64,000 nt of DNA from Acarospora socialis. Lineage: Eukaryota > Ascomycota > Lecanoromycetes > Acarosporales > Acarosporaceae. The DNA lies in contig JAMYGW020000005.1 in the NCBI GenBank assembly GCA_025617375.2, positions 1,426,001-1,490,000 of the forward strand. The letters are read 5' to 3'. Shown one piece after another: positions 37,279 through 49,572 of the stretch (position 1 is the stretch's first letter; each line of letters begins with the position of its first letter). The notes beneath the pieces were generated by a model. The model saw only the letters and a program-made list of their open reading frames with translations, had not been told where the DNA came from and made no database searches. A program made the position numbers and the translations under genes.

Positions 37279-40200
37279 ATGTTCGCGAAGTTCTTCCCGA
37301 CCGCCCCGTCAGTTCTACAACAGAAGAAAAGTCGATCGAAGATCAGCCAAGAAAAGAAACAGGTATCATCAGCAGCTTTAGCTGTGACGCGGGGCGCTGC
37401 ACCAGCACGTGAGCTTATAGCACATTCTTCAACGCGAGATGCTGTTGGTGGGGAAGAGAGTTTCGCCGCAACCGTCAATGGTGATGCTAATTTCGCCGGG
37501 GTGAACTCGAATCTACATGATGAGAGTGAACATGCTCAAGGAGATTTATTGAATGGGGTGGGGTCGGCAAGCTCAACAAGTACTACATCCTCAGTCTTCA
37601 GCGCAACCAATCAACCAGCTTCGATGGCGACATACGGCACGGCTCAGAGCTTTCTTACACCTCTGACAACGACCGATTCTTCACCATCTGGCAAGGCGGT
37701 AAGTCCGCCACCTGTAAATAGGTTTCGCGCTACCAGCCCTCCGGAGGTCATGTCAAAAAGATCTGAGGTCGCGGTCGAGCTGGGTCCAATCTCGCCAACA
37801 CACATGGCACTGCTCGGCGCCCCACTCCCGTCACGAACACACGCCCGAGCACCAGGCAAAGAGATAAAAGGCAGTAAGGCTGTGTACGACCCGGAGCTCG
37901 ATAAGAAGCTTTCTTCAAAAGAGCGGCGATCGCGCAAAGTCCAGTACAAAGAATTCGGTGAAGAGGTGAGCTTCTACTTATTATCTAGCTAGCCAGAGCT
38001 GCCAGTGTAGATACGGACCACACCTTCTTGATATGAAGGGCAAGCGCGGAGATTTCTGACGTTTCCTATTCTTACAGGAAGATGACACTCCTCCTGATCC
38101 ACGACTTAGCATTGCGAGCTATACCAGAGGTGCAGCCAACAAACAGAAGCAAAGGCTGCGACTTGCGCCATACTCTCTAAAACCGTACGCCTACGATCCT
38201 ACCACGTCAATTGGACCGGGACCTCCGACAAGAGTTGTCGTAACAGGATTTGACCCCCTCATTCCTGTCTCACAAATCATTTCTTTATTCTCCAGTTTTG
38301 GAGATATTGCAGAGGCGAACAATAAGACAGATCCAGTAACGGGCAGTTTTCTTGGGGTCTGCCTAATACGGTATAGAGATAGCAGATCCGTCCGGGGCGG
38401 TCCCCCTGTCTCGGCAATTAATGCAGCGAAAGCAGCCTACGCAGAGTGCAAGAAGGGGCAGCGAATCGGCGTCCATCCGGTTCGAGCTGAACTCGACCGC
38501 GATGGTTCGGTATGCAAGCGGGCAATGGAAAAGGTCAGGGAAAGACAACGAGCAACGCAAACACCGAAAGTGGAAGTGAAGGCTGTAGAAGTCGTCAAGA
38601 AACCAGACCCTCCGCCAACAGCTCCGAAAGGACCGTCTGGGAAGCCTTCCATCCGCCAAATGCCGCCCCCTCCGCCAGAAGGCCCACGAGCGGTTGTGAA
38701 GCCGGTAGTCCCATCTTTGGTGGAGGAGAAGCCGATCCTCGAGCAAATCAAGCGAGACCCCTACATCTTCATTGCCCATTGTTATGTTCCCGTCCTGAGC
38801 ACGACTATACCCCATCTTAAGAAGCGGCTGAAAGCGTTCAATTGGAAGGATGTTAGGTGCGACAAGACAGGATACTACGTGACTTTCGACGATTCTCGGC
38901 GAGGAGAAGAGGAGGCAGCGCGCTGCTTCAATATGTGCCATATGACGCAGTTATTTACCTATATCATGAATATGGAGTGTCAGCAGTATGGGAATCCGAA
39001 TTACGAGAGAAGCCCTAGCCCCGAGCGCCTCAAGACTGAGCAGCGGGAAAGAGCAGTAAAGGAAAGGTTGCGGAAGGAGGAGGAACTAGACTTAGAGGAA
39101 GAGAAACGGCAGAGAGCACAGAATCTGGATCCTTCACGAGAGGTCATGGACATTGTTAGGCGCGAGCTCCGAAGCAAGTTACTCGAAGACGTCAAGTCGA
39201 GGATTGCTGGACCTGCGCTGTACGACTTTCTCGATCCGGACCGACACGCAGCCAAGAGACGGAAGCTTGGAATCGCTGATCCCGCAGACGGCAAACGGCC
39301 TGGTATCTATATCGAAAGATCTGAAGATACGCCACCTATGGGTACACCCGACTCCCGTGTAGATGTTCCTGCCTACGGACGTCGGCCTGTTGCGACATCG
39401 ACCTTGAATGTGACGTCACTTCCTAGGATACGGAAAGGAGCGGGTCAGAAACGGGAGAATGTTGGATTCACAGATGAGCGCCGGAAGCAACGCGCTCCTA
39501 AAAAGATCGATATCAGGCCGCTTCATCATCGCCTACACCAATTCCAAGATGACGAAGATTCTGACGAAGATCAGTCAACTCCTCTGACAAGAGAAACAGA
39601 AGAGCAAGAAAGCAGACCGGTCAGCCGTATGAGTATGACCTCCGTCCCGTCCGATGAGGAAGACGAGCACACAACATGGACAAAGAGGAAGCGGCTACGA
39701 TCCCAACGGCAGGATATACCCTCCTGGGGTGGTGTTAGTGATGATGAGGATACGCCGCAATATATTCCGCCTAGTACCGAAATTGAAGGACGAATATCAG
39801 ATGACAACCTCATCGCCGATCTTGAACACAGTATCGAGGAGCTCCCACTGACTTCTCGAAAGCGGAAGCGACTGGTCAATGAGTTGGTTGCCCGAAAGAA
39901 ACAGAAAGAGGATGATGAACTCTTTGGTATTGGCAGGGAGGATTTGGAGTTTCCCATCGTCAGCTCAGACATAGGCAAAGGAAATCCTTTCGGCGATGTC
40001 AAGGTCTCCGAGGCTGAGAGCGACACTAATTTGATGTCGAAGGCCGCCAGCGAGACTCCCGATTTGGAGGCGGAGATGGGGAAACAGAAGCAGAAGAAGC
40101 CGAGAGCCAAGCGGAAGACGAAGAAACAGATTTTTGAGGAAAGAGAGGCCTTGAAGATGCAGGACTCGACGACCCAGGCAGACGTCGTGCCTGAAGAAGT

Positions 40201-41344
40201 ATTCAAGCCCGAGGAGGTGGCGGAGGCGGAAGAGATTCATCCTAAAGACGTCCCTGAAGACGAGGTTAGGGCAGAAGTCGAATGGGGAGTGTCCAGGGAT
40301 CAGCCCAGGAAGACCGTCGATGACGATGAAGATATAGTGCTTGACTTGGACGGTTGGCAAAACCTTGTCAAAGACGATGAAGATCTCCGATTCCTCCGCG
40401 AGGTGCTTGATGACCAACCAGCTGCCAAGATTGGCAGGGTGTCGGCCTGGGCATGGAAGCAGAAGGAGATCAAAGCTCTGAACAGGGGCGGTGAAAGGGG
40501 TATTGTCCGTACGGAAACCAGCATCGAAGGGTACTACGTTCCCAATGCAACAGGCTCCGCCCGCACTGAAGGCACGAAGAAGATTCTAGAATCAGAAAAG
40601 TCCAAATACTTGCCTCATCGAATCAAGGTCCAGAAGGCACGAGAAGAGCGGGAAGCAAAAGCTAAAACTGACCCGACGTCTGTCGCTGCCGAGGCCGCTA
40701 AACTTGCTGCCGCCAAGAGCACGTCCAAGTCCACGTCTCGGTCAAATCGTGTCAACAATCGTCGTCTGGTTGCGGACATTGCAGCCCAGAAGCAGGTTCT
40801 CACGACCCTTAATGGCGAAGGCGATGTACTACGCTTCAATCAGCTCAAAAAACGTAAGAAGCCCGTCAAGTTCGCCCGTTCTGCGATCCACAACTGGGGT
40901 CTATATGCCATGGAGAACATTGCAGCAAATGACATGATCATCGAGTACGTTGGGGAGAAAGTGCGCCAGCAAGTCGCGGATATGCGGGAAAAGCGGTACC
41001 TCAAGAGCGGAATCGGCAGCAGCTACTTGTTTCGTATCGACGAGAATACCGTCATCGACGCGACCAAGCGTGGTGGCATCGCTCGTTTCATCAATCATAG
41101 CTGTACGCCAAATTGCACGGCGAAGATCATCAAAGTTGAAGGAAGTAAACGGATCGTCATTTATGCGTTGAGGGACATAGGGCAAAGTGAGTCGCAATTC
41201 CTGATCACGGGCGAACGGGCAGCCGCTAACACAGTTGCAGACGAGGAACTCACCTACGATTACAAGTTCGAACGTGAGTGGGATAGTGACGACCGTATTC
41301 CTTGTCTTTGTGGGTCTACCGGCTGCAAGGGTTTCCTCAACTGA
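37279..41344 (+). CDS. set1: histone H3 lysine-4 methyltransferase Set1 (COMPASS catalytic subunit)
   Basis: Three exons (37279-37965, 38078-41186, 41241-41344) join to 3,900 nt, 1,299 aa. The start [16 protein letters not shown] matches the Set1 N-terminus. A first RRM-like segment ([25 protein letters not shown]) lies near residues 280-330. A second, Set1-specific RNA-binding segment ([16 protein letters not shown]) is near 455-510. Long charged, disordered and Lys/Arg-rich regions follow, with the N-SET region just before the SET domain. SET starts at about residue 1156 ([18 protein letters not shown]) and contains the [11 protein letters not shown] active site and EELTYDY. The post-SET Cys cluster [13 protein letters not shown] closes the protein. 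It methylates H3K4 at active promoters within COMPASS. Intron 2 (54 bp, 41187-41240) is a multiple of three without a stop, so retention would insert 18 residues into SET. Confidence 0.96.
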
Positions 41345-41767
41345 AAGTGCGCTTCTTTACTTTGAATCCAAAGATACCACCTTTACTTGTTTTTGGCAGG
41401 AGTCAGAGTAAGGGATCGATATTATTCTTTTCAGACACCCAGCATGCAGAGGCGTTGGATGACGGATGGGGCGGTACAATACCAAGAGGGCAGGATATCC
41501 ACACGTCGCAATGTAGGGCGTATTGAAGCGTCATCCCGCCTCGACTTCTTCCTATTCAACCTGTACAATACTTTTCCTGAGGCCGCGACTGAGGGGGTAT
41601 ACTAAGCCCGCCAGAACTGTACAGAATCAACAAAGCTCCGTCCTTGATAACCACTACCCCAAACATACCTCTCGTAATACTTCACCTTCTACGCAAATGT
41701 TCCGTGCCCTCCAACGCCCTGCAATACCAACTTGACCCCCATGTTACCTGTCGACCCCGAACCCGTG
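41345..41767. other. convergent 3' flank of set1 and trm112
   Basis: The 3' flanks of two genes meet here. No other feature is recognised. Confidence 0.4.
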
Positions 41768-42355
41768 TCACACTACCAACCCATCAACTCTCTCCTCTCC
41801 TCAGAAACCCCTCCACAACCAGACGAAGGTGTGTATAGAGTACACTCACCCAGATGACTCGGCAGCAGAAAATTCGCGATCCCCTCCTTGATCGCATACT
41901 CGTGCCCGCAATTCCCACACACCAACTTTCCCTCCATGACCTGCGTCTCCAGCAGCAGCGTGTGCAGGTCCCTCAGCACCTTCTGTCTTCCCCCCTCCTC
42001 CGTCTGCATCTCGACACCGTCGTCTTCGCGTTCCGGCTTCGTCTCCGGTAGGGTCGTGAAGCCGAGCTGTTTCCCATCTCTCAGCATTAGCCCCCTCGTG
42101 TATGTTTGCGCCAAGACGGGTCACGTCGTGGGGTTAGCAAATCGGAGAAATTAGGTGACTGGACGTTACCTCGTTCGCGGTCACTTTCAGCCCCTCCCAG
42201 TCGACGCGCGGGAGGATGTTCTGGATGAAGGTGGGGTTGAAGTCGAGGTCGGCCTGCTCGAGCTCGGCGTCGCGAAAGTGTAGCGGGTAGGAGAGCGCGG
42301 AGGTCTTGCAGGCTTTGACGGCGCAGGTGAGGAAATTTACTGTTAGGATCTTCAT
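41768..42355 (-). CDS. trm112: Trm112, activator subunit of several tRNA, rRNA and protein methyltransferases
   Basis: Three exons (42355-42170, 42066-41850, 41772-41768) join to 408 nt, 135 aa. The start MKILTVNFLTCAVKACK carries the zinc ligands C11 and C16. The second pair is in KLVCGNCGHEYAIKEGIANFLLPSHLV, the conserved end. The last exon is only TG+TGA, finishing the final Val codon and the stop. Trm112 binds and stabilises Bud23 (18S rRNA m7G), Trm9, Trm11 and Mtq2 (eRF1). Its partner bud23 lies 20 kb to the left. An Asp/Glu-rich insertion (ETKPEREDDGVEMQTEEG) in the central helical domain is usual in fungi. Confidence 0.95.
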
Positions 42356-42611
42356 TGTAATGGAGGTGAAAAGGGGATGAAGCTGGGTCTGTACGGCTCT
42401 GTGGTTTGTATTTGACTGGTAAGATTAGATTAGATTAGATTGGTGGGGCTCAGAGATAGTGGGATCAACAGGGGCAGCTGTTGATTGCATTTCACATTTG
42501 GCAGGGAGAATGGTCATGGTTTGTATCTTGCACACATGAACCTAGGTACGACATGACTGAGACCAATAGTCCAGATCTGTGTGGTTATGAGGATACAAAG
42601 ACCACTGCTTC
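42356..42611. other. short intergenic region with an AGATT tandem
   Basis: This is the trm112 promoter side. It contains four AGATT units at about 42422-42442. The 3' end of the SUMO-like gene lies at the right. Confidence 0.4.
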
Positions 42612-44077
42612 TCACTTGACTTGAATGTCAATATAGTCCATGTCGCTGAAATCGGTATCAGCGACTGTCATGCCTGGGTCCAAACGCTCGCCGTCAAAAA
42701 TCAGATACACCTCGCGGTCTGGCCCGAGCTTCTGGGCCGTCCTGAACGCATTGACGATTCTCGATATGGACGTAGACTGCGAGACTAGTTAGTAACACAG
42801 GATGAAGGGCAGTAGTGTGACGCTCGTACCGACTTCACGATGAGCTTGAAATCGTCATAGTCTTTACTCCGCAGTATAATCTTTGTTCCTTCGGGCGGCT
42901 TTGGTTGTTCAATGATTTCTTCATCATCATGATCTGCGCCTCGCGGGTTGTGGTTGTATTTCCCTTTCTTGTATACATCCATAATCTCTTCGGTCATGGC
43001 CTCCATGTGTATCTGCCGATTCTCCTCGCCCAACACGTCTCTCTCCCCCTTCAACGCGACATTTCCGTTCTCATCGACACCAATTCCCAGGCTTCTGCAT
43101 GTAGTTACATCAAAGAGGCGCTTGCCTCTCCATGTCAGAAAGATGCTAGCAATAGCTTCAGTGCTGAAACCCTGTCGCTGACACCAGGCAACCCGTACGT
43201 CCTTCAGGCGCTGGGTGAGTTTACGGCTGACAATTAGGGGTTTGGTGTTCGGGATTCGGGACGTGATCAATATATCTACTATAGGGTCTGGTGGTGGTGG
43301 AGGTGGGGGAAGAGTTTCTTGTCGTGGGATCTCCGAGACATCGAACTCCTGATTTGAAGTGGTCATCAACTGGGAGTCCGGCACAGCAGAGGCTACCCTC
43401 TCTTTCTCCATCCGCTTGAGTCTTGCTTTCTCTCGAGCCTGGCGAGCAAGTTCCGGAAATTCTTCGTCAGAGGGCAAAAAGTCCTCGGCCTCATCAGGCT
43501 TCTCGTGAACCGCTTGCGGTGGCTCTAAAGGCAAATCATCTGCCACACCGAAGCCTTGGTCTTCCTCGTCGTCCTCCAAGTCTATGATGGTTTGCGTTGG
43601 CGCTTTCGCTTCCTTTGCATTGTGTGCCGCGGTAATGGTAGACTCGTAGCGCTTCAGCAGCGATTTGGGAGATTCATCTCGGCTCTCCTTCTCCGCCGAG
43701 GCTTTTGTAGCATCTGATTCCGGAGGACTTTGCACCTTCTTTTTCGCCAAGTCCGATGGTTTATCAACTTCACCACCGGTATCGCTACTACTACGGTCGC
43801 CCTCATCCTCACTGTAATCCGAGATCCGCCTCCTCTTGCCCGCTCGTTCAGCGACGTCAGGATTCTGCTTGGCACGTTCCCTTTCCTTCCTAGCTAGCCT
43901 CCGGTTGCGCTTCTTCTCCTCCTCCGCGACAATATCCGCATAGATTTGATCCGATCGCCGAAATATGTCGACTGCGTCCCCGACAGGTTGAGTCCTCGAC
44001 CACGACGGTTTATTGAACAGCGATCGTTTGGGAGGCGCGGGCTTGGACGCTGAATCGGCTCTAGACGGACTCAGCAT
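42612..44077 (-). CDS. Rad60/Esc2/NIP45-type protein with two SUMO-like domains
   Basis: Two exons (44077-42830 and 42776-42612) join to 1,413 nt, 470 aa. The N-terminal two-thirds are charged and disordered, with acidic IIDLEDDEED and FLPSDEEFPEL patches resembling SUMO-interacting motifs. A Pro-rich run (LPPPPPPPDP) comes before the first SUMO-like domain (VDILITSRIPNTKPLIV...IFLTWRGKRLFD). The second SUMO-like domain is at the C-terminus (TKIILRSKDYDDFKLIVKS...LIFDGERLDPGMTVADTDFSDMDYIDIQVK). It does not end in a processable Gly-Gly, as expected for this family. Relatives act in genome stability, binding the SUMO E2 Ubc9 and supporting Smc5/6 and recombination-intermediate processing in the nucleus. 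Which of the yeast names fits best is not decidable here. Confidence 0.88.
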
Positions 44078-44397
44078 ATTGAGACGGGATTGAGTTGATC
44101 AGTGACAGAGTCAATAGATGATCGTTATGCAAAGCGAAAGAGCATGGTTGAAGATCGGATCCTTGAAAAGGCAGGAAGCATCTATGAATAAACTGTTGAC
44201 ATGTCTTGCACTCGGGTCAAAGCGTGAGCGCGAACACGCTAAGCCCTGCAACACGTGGGGTTGAGATTCACGCTAAGGTAAGGCACGGGTGCGTGCTTTG
44301 CTTCCACCACGTCAGAACTGTTTCTTGCAGAGTGTCCTCGCAAATCCACCCAACAGCTGAATTCACCCAGGGCTCAGTGATAAAGCTGCTTCTCGAA
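44078..44397. promoter_or_regulatory. bidirectional promoter region of the SUMO-like gene and lsm6
   Basis: These 320 bp lie between two divergent starts; no specific site is identified. Confidence 0.45.
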
Positions 44398-44769
44398 ATG
44401 GAGAACGGTACAGGTTCAGAGGGCAAAGATCCGTCCGGTTTCTTGAGCGAAATCCTTGGAGCACCTGTCACAGTTAAGCTCAACTCGGGAGTAGTGTACA
44501 AGGGTACGGATAGCTTCCTTCTAACGTCGTATCGAGGACCAAGACTTATACTTCGGGCAACTTAGGGGAGCTTCAGTCTGTTGATGGCTACATGAACATC
44601 GCGCTTGAAAAGACAGAGGAGTATGTGGATGGGAAGTTGAGGCGCAATTACGGGGACGCTTTCGTACGCGGGAACAACGGTTCGATAAGCCCTCGAGTCA
44701 CACAAGGATCTCGCTGCGGGGAGGCTGACAGAATGCGGTCACAGTTATGTACATTTCGTCCGATTCATA
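44398..44769 (+). CDS. lsm6: U6 snRNA-associated Sm-like protein LSm6
   Basis: Three exons (44398-44503, 44566-44679, 44744-44769) join to 246 nt, 81 aa, the normal length for the family. Sm1 reads [36 protein letters not shown] across intron 1. Sm2 reads FVRGNNVMYIS across intron 2. LSm6 is part of the nuclear LSm2-8 ring on the U6 snRNA 3' end and of the cytosolic LSm1-7 ring that promotes mRNA decapping. Confidence 0.95.
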
Positions 44770-45125
44770 ACGATCCTCAGAAAATAAATATTACGGGAAT
44801 TGGAAAAACATCATGCGGCGGATTTGGCACCGGTGGAGTATCCATGGCGTTGAGGATTAGGAGCAAGTCAGAGCATTGGGAACAGAGTCACTCATCAAAA
44901 CCAAGGGTTCCTGATTTAGACTCAGAGACTACCCGAACGCTACCAGCGTCTTCTCTCCATTGCTGTCCATGTGCGCACGAGTGTGGGCGCTTCGGCAGTG
45001 ACCCTATCGGTCTCATTCGAGGGTTGCGATGAACAGAACCAGACTATCTGCATGCATACCTGAGTTACAGAAACGGCTACCCATCTCATCGCTGGGAGGA
45101 TCGGACCGGTGCCCACGACAACCGA
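44770..45125. other. convergent 3' flank of lsm6 and the methyltransferase gene
   Basis: No additional feature is recognised in these 356 bp. Confidence 0.35.
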
Positions 45126-46350
45126 TCAGCCGCCATTTCTCAAGGGCGCACCTGGTATTGCCGTTGTCCAGGCTAGGAAAGTGTTTCCGTGTAGTGCATA
45201 TTCTCCATTCTCGTTCGCCTCAGCATCATCTCCTTCCATAGCCTCGAAAACCTCTTTTCTGATACTCTGCCACACCAGTCAGTATTCGCAGTTTTGCGTA
45301 TAGAGTGGAGAACCCAAATGAGATCTGATATGATAGTGTGAAGTTTGAATACTGAAACCACCGCTGACACATGGTTACGGTTCGGTAAAACACTGACCTC
45401 TTTTTCTGCGGGACTCAACACAGCAATCTGGCTCAACGTACTGTACCTCTTCCATATGGCGTCCTTGCTCATCCAGTAAGTAAACTTGACAGACTCCTCC
45501 CCAAGAGGAAGTGAGAACAAGGGATCAGCGGCTTGAATAGAGAAAGGGTTCGATGAGAGTTGTTGCTCGAAGACCTTTTTCCATTGCTCGTGCCGAAACC
45601 GGGGATGCTGATCGTCGAGTCTCCAAGTGATGGCTTTGACTTTGGCTTCCCAGGCCGTCGAAGGGTTCCAGCTCTTCGGCGCGTTGTCTGCAGGTCCGTC
45701 AGCACCACTCGGCAGGGAAGGCCCAGGTAGAAACAGGTTCAGTTCTGATTAACGGGTCCACTGACAATCCTCGACATTCCAGATCATGCCAAACACACTG
45801 CCTGCTTGAAGGACACGGTGGATTTCTTTCAATGCGTCATCGTTGGCGAACCTGAACCCCTTGAACTTCAGCATGGAAATCTAGATGGCGGAGTGGATGA
45901 AATACCAATGGAAAGCCTATATGACAGCCACTCTAAGTATGAGATTTCATATAAACGTAAATACTCAGTTGAACGCTATATCCACACAGTAGGTAATGGT
46001 AGGGCTACCTGCGAGGCGATTAAAGCGTCGACGCTCTGTGACTCCAGAGGCATGCTGGTCGCGTCCCCAGCCATGACCGAAACTCTTCCCAATGCTTTGG
46101 ATCTCAGTTCCTCCCTCATAGCTTCATGGGGCTCGATAGCCAGGATCTTATAATTTTCCTGTCTCTCCGCGAGCAAAGTGGTAAATTTCCCCGTTCCTGC
46201 TCCTAGATCAACTACTTTTGCCCCCGTCACATCCTTGACCTGAAGATGGCTCAGGAGACTATCGACAGCCCCCAATGGGTAAGAAGGACGGTGCTGGTCA
46301 TATGATGAGGCATTCGCAAATCCTGTTAGAGCGCTGGGTGCAATGGTCAT
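45126..46350 (-). CDS. SAM-dependent methyltransferase (type 11), with an 11-nt internal exon
   Basis: Five exons (46350-46009, 45916-45906, 45851-45766, 45687-45398, 45266-45126) join to 870 nt, 289 aa. Motif I is VVDLGAGTGKFT, followed by the acidic IEPHEAMREEL. The motif IASQAFHWFANDDALKEIHRVL is interrupted by two introns around an exon of 11 nt that encodes only the AFHW part. The C-terminal region FKLTYWMSK-like (VKFTYWMSKDAIWKRYSTLSQ) is typical of fungal homologues. The family includes trans-aconitate and small-molecule methyltransferases such as the yeast lipid-linked Crg1; the acceptor is not readable here. The ATG at 46350 is used; the frame extends slightly further upstream only with a non-ATG codon. 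Confidence 0.87.
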
Positions 46351-46917
46351 CCTGGGGGGCAAGCCCTCGTCCGTAGGCTTGTTGTATTGAAGTTTTCACA
46401 GTGAAATAAATACGGGAAACCGTTACTACTCTCGATTTGTCGTTGATTATGTAGGCAAGTTAAGTTGATCGTGCCTTTCAATAGATCAACGCGGCAGGCC
46501 GGTTGCTACTAGACCTACGACTTTCAGACCGGGGTTATGAGACGATCCATTGGACGTCGGTGTACAGTACCAAGCTACACTTCCATTCTCATGTTGTACA
46601 ATTAATTCAGAGCAGCGTTCGAGCTCCGAGATTGGATATGTATTAACAGAATCAGATACAGACATCAACGCCATCCAAATCCTACCCTTGCACGGTCTTC
46701 TGACCGACATCCACAACAGCCGGTTCCGACCAGGTGCTTGCACCTCTTCAAACCTTCCGCCACCCATACGTACAGAGAGAGGGTAGAAGTTATATACAAA
46801 TACTACCGCTCGGTGTAGCTGCTGGACTTCAACACGGGTTTATTCCTATACAGGGTAATCGGGCACCGACGGCGGATTGAAGGGGGAGCTGTACGAAAGC
46901 ATGGTGGCAATCCTTAA
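46351..46917. other. intergenic region, methyltransferase promoter and mdm31 3' flank
   Basis: No gene or repeat is recognised in these 567 bp. Confidence 0.35.
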
Positions 46918-49222
46918 TCATGCGATGTTGCCAGCCATACCCATGAAAAGGGCCTGAACAGCCAATTGAAGCGACCAAAGTCCAACCTTTTTAAAGCGCC
47001 GCCTCCGTGCTTCATCATCGACGACGTCTCTAGCGAACGCTTCGTAGGTCTGCTACCATGTCAGCAAAGTTTGAGAATGACTCTACACAGCAAGCTCACC
47101 TCTGCGGAAAGGTCATCCATCAATCCACTATCGAAGATAGTCCAGCTCCCGTCAAACTCGCTCGCACGCTTAACAACGCGACAATTGATGGGAATGAACG
47201 TTCGTCTTGAATTGATGTAAGCGACAATGGGTCTAATCAGAGCATTCTTTACGTAGGAGATTTCCTTCGTAAAGAGAGGGACTGCGGCTCGGACATCGTT
47301 GAGGTGGATTCGTAGATCCATGACCAGGAATCTCTTATCGTCAGCATCAGGCTTTGTATCGACCGGAAGGACTTTGGAGTCATTTGTGCTGTTTTGCTCA
47401 ACGACATCATCGTCTTCGGCCTGCGACGTTTGCCGCTTGGAGGTTACAGTAGCTTCCATACGATCATAGAAGTCAGACATCACCTTGGCGATGCTCTCAT
47501 CATTGTCAGCCGGAAACATGACATCTGCAACTATATCAACGTTGCCCTCATGAATCCACGAGAACGGCCCTTCGACGCCCCGATTGAGGTGATCGATTTT
47601 GAGGCCATCGATACGCAACCGACTCTGCTTCTTCCACGGAATGGTCTCGTCACCGAATCCAGCGACACTGTTAATTTGAGCACCAGTATAGTTATGTATT
47701 TGACGAGGGTGTATAGTGAACAAAGACTCGTCAAACGACCCAGACATTGTGTTCGCGGACAGAAAGTCGTAAAACAGCCATTGCCTTCGGAGCTGAGGAA
47801 GATCACACGCGAAAATGCTGACGGAGAAAGGCCGGAAATCGTGTGGTTGGTAGACAGTAACGAGAAGATCTTCCATTTTGAAAGAGTTGATCTCGAAATC
47901 TCCAGGGTTGTGTTCGTGTTTGTAGATCCTTGGATCCACATATTCACCGGTGTAATGTACAGAAGTACGGTCCACGACGCCTCGTACTCCCTTGATTTCG
48001 ACGTCACGTAGTAGGCCCTTGCTATTGAACCATTTGGCAAACGACAACGTTACGTTGACGGTATCTATCGAAAGATCGAACTGAGTGTAGTTTGTGTCTT
48101 CCTCCTCGTCGGCCTTAACATTTGTTGGCCGTGGAAGCTCTCCGGCTTCCCTTGACCTGTCTGCAGCTGCGGCCGCGGCCGCAGCCGCTGTCATAGAAGA
48201 TCCTTTACTTACCTTTGACTTACCTTGCCCTGGGCGCCGAGAAACGAATACATTCTTGAACGTGATTACTCCGTCACCCCATTTCGGCACTATGGCGGAC
48301 TCAAAAACAACCTTGACACCCGATGACTTAGTAAGATAGTTGCCCACCCATCGAGCCAGAGTTTCTAGAGCTCGGATTAGCTTCGGTCCAGTGCTAACTC
48401 GTGCTCGGAAGGAATACCTTGAGCAAGAACTGTGTTAACAGCGAATATAGCTAGGGAGAAGAAAGTGGTGGTGCCAACGATAATCCAGATAACATGCCCC
48501 AGAACAAACCATGAGAAAAATGCACCTATCTCGTCCATGTTGAAAGGGCGAACACTTCGTATCGAGAACCACTTGAAACGGACCTTCAACCGCGACCAGA
48601 ACCCCGTGGCTGCCGCCAAAAGCTCCTCTTTGTTGGGTCTGTGTATGTGAGGCATACTCGGCAGACGATCCATAACATGCTTATTCACGGCCGATGCTGC
48701 TGCAAGGCTCTTTGCAGTCCTTGGCCTCGCCTTGGAGGACTCCAAACCGTTGCCACTTGCAATCTCAGCTTTTCCATTCTCTATTGCCTGCCCGCTTTTT
48801 TTAGAAGCCTCGCCATCTTCCTCAATCTGTGGTGAACTCTTCCGGTTACCGCTGCCATGAAATGCTCTTTGTCTAGCCACCTGTAACTGGTATGGAGCTT
48901 TCCGCCTGTCCAGAGCCATACGGCTGGAGGTTCTTGTCCTTCCTCCCGTGCTGGCACACGTCGAGGCTATCGTTCTTGCGACTGCCGAGCTGGGCCCGAT
49001 TCCGACCGCCACAAGGCGCCCCGACGCAAAGCTCCGGGACACGACATGTTTCAGGTGATCCAAAGATAGGTTAATGACTCCGGTACGCCTGAAAAATGAT
49101 GCTGGCTGCCGCAGAATCTCCGGGCAATTTATTCGTGTTGTAGCTCCAATAGCTGTACCGCATCCGGGCCTTGTCGATCTGTGAAATGTAGCAAGCACCC
49201 TGCATGCGATATTACCACTCAT
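46918..49222 (-). CDS. mdm31: mitochondrial inner-membrane protein Mdm31/Mdm32
   Basis: Three exons (49222-48418, 48364-47100, 47049-46918) join to 2,202 nt, 733 aa. The Arg/Ser-rich N-terminus (about 140 residues) looks like a mitochondrial targeting region. A membrane segment (FFSWFVLGHVIWIIVG...AIFAVNTVLAQ) lies near residues 235-268. Then comes the conserved TLARWVGNYLTKSSGVKVVFESAIVPKWGDGVI...FKNVFVSRRPG motif. The intermembrane-space domain ends with the second conserved part (YVKNALIRPIVAYINSRRTFIPI), and a C-terminal hydrophobic segment ends FMGMAGNIA. A nine-Ala run follows SSMT near residue 318. In yeast Mdm31 and Mdm32 maintain mitochondrial shape and cardiolipin-linked lipid homeostasis. 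The start was set at ATG 49222 because upstream codons in frame are non-ATG. Confidence 0.92.
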
Positions 49223-49572
49223 TATCTTAAGTGCATGTTGGATTGGCCGCGACACTTATTCGAAAGACCGCAAGATAACGGACACAAGGTAGACGGCTGT
49301 GGGAGCACCTCTTAAGGAATGTTCTCCATAAACTCATGACGAGACGGGCAGCACCAGCAACACCGGGATTGATAAAGTTTAAGTTAGATGGGGCTAGCCT
49401 TATTCGGCGTCTAGCCTATCGACGCCCACCCCACCAAATCGATAAATATTCTGAAGCACTGACGTTACTGAAACTTTTCCATGTGGATGTGCGCGAGAAT
49501 TACACGCACCCAGAAAGCTTGACTTGCATGCAATTTTATTATACATCAAGATATTTAACCACGGAGCAAACA
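49223..49572. promoter_or_regulatory. bidirectional promoter region of mdm31 and pno1
   Basis: These 350 bp lie between two divergent starts. An open frame continues upstream of the pno1 start but its sequence does not match the family. Confidence 0.45.

Noticed and set aside
39571-40417. Long minus-strand frames inside set1
   Set aside because: They are Ser/Phe/Leu-rich mirror images of the Lys/Glu-rich set1 coding region.
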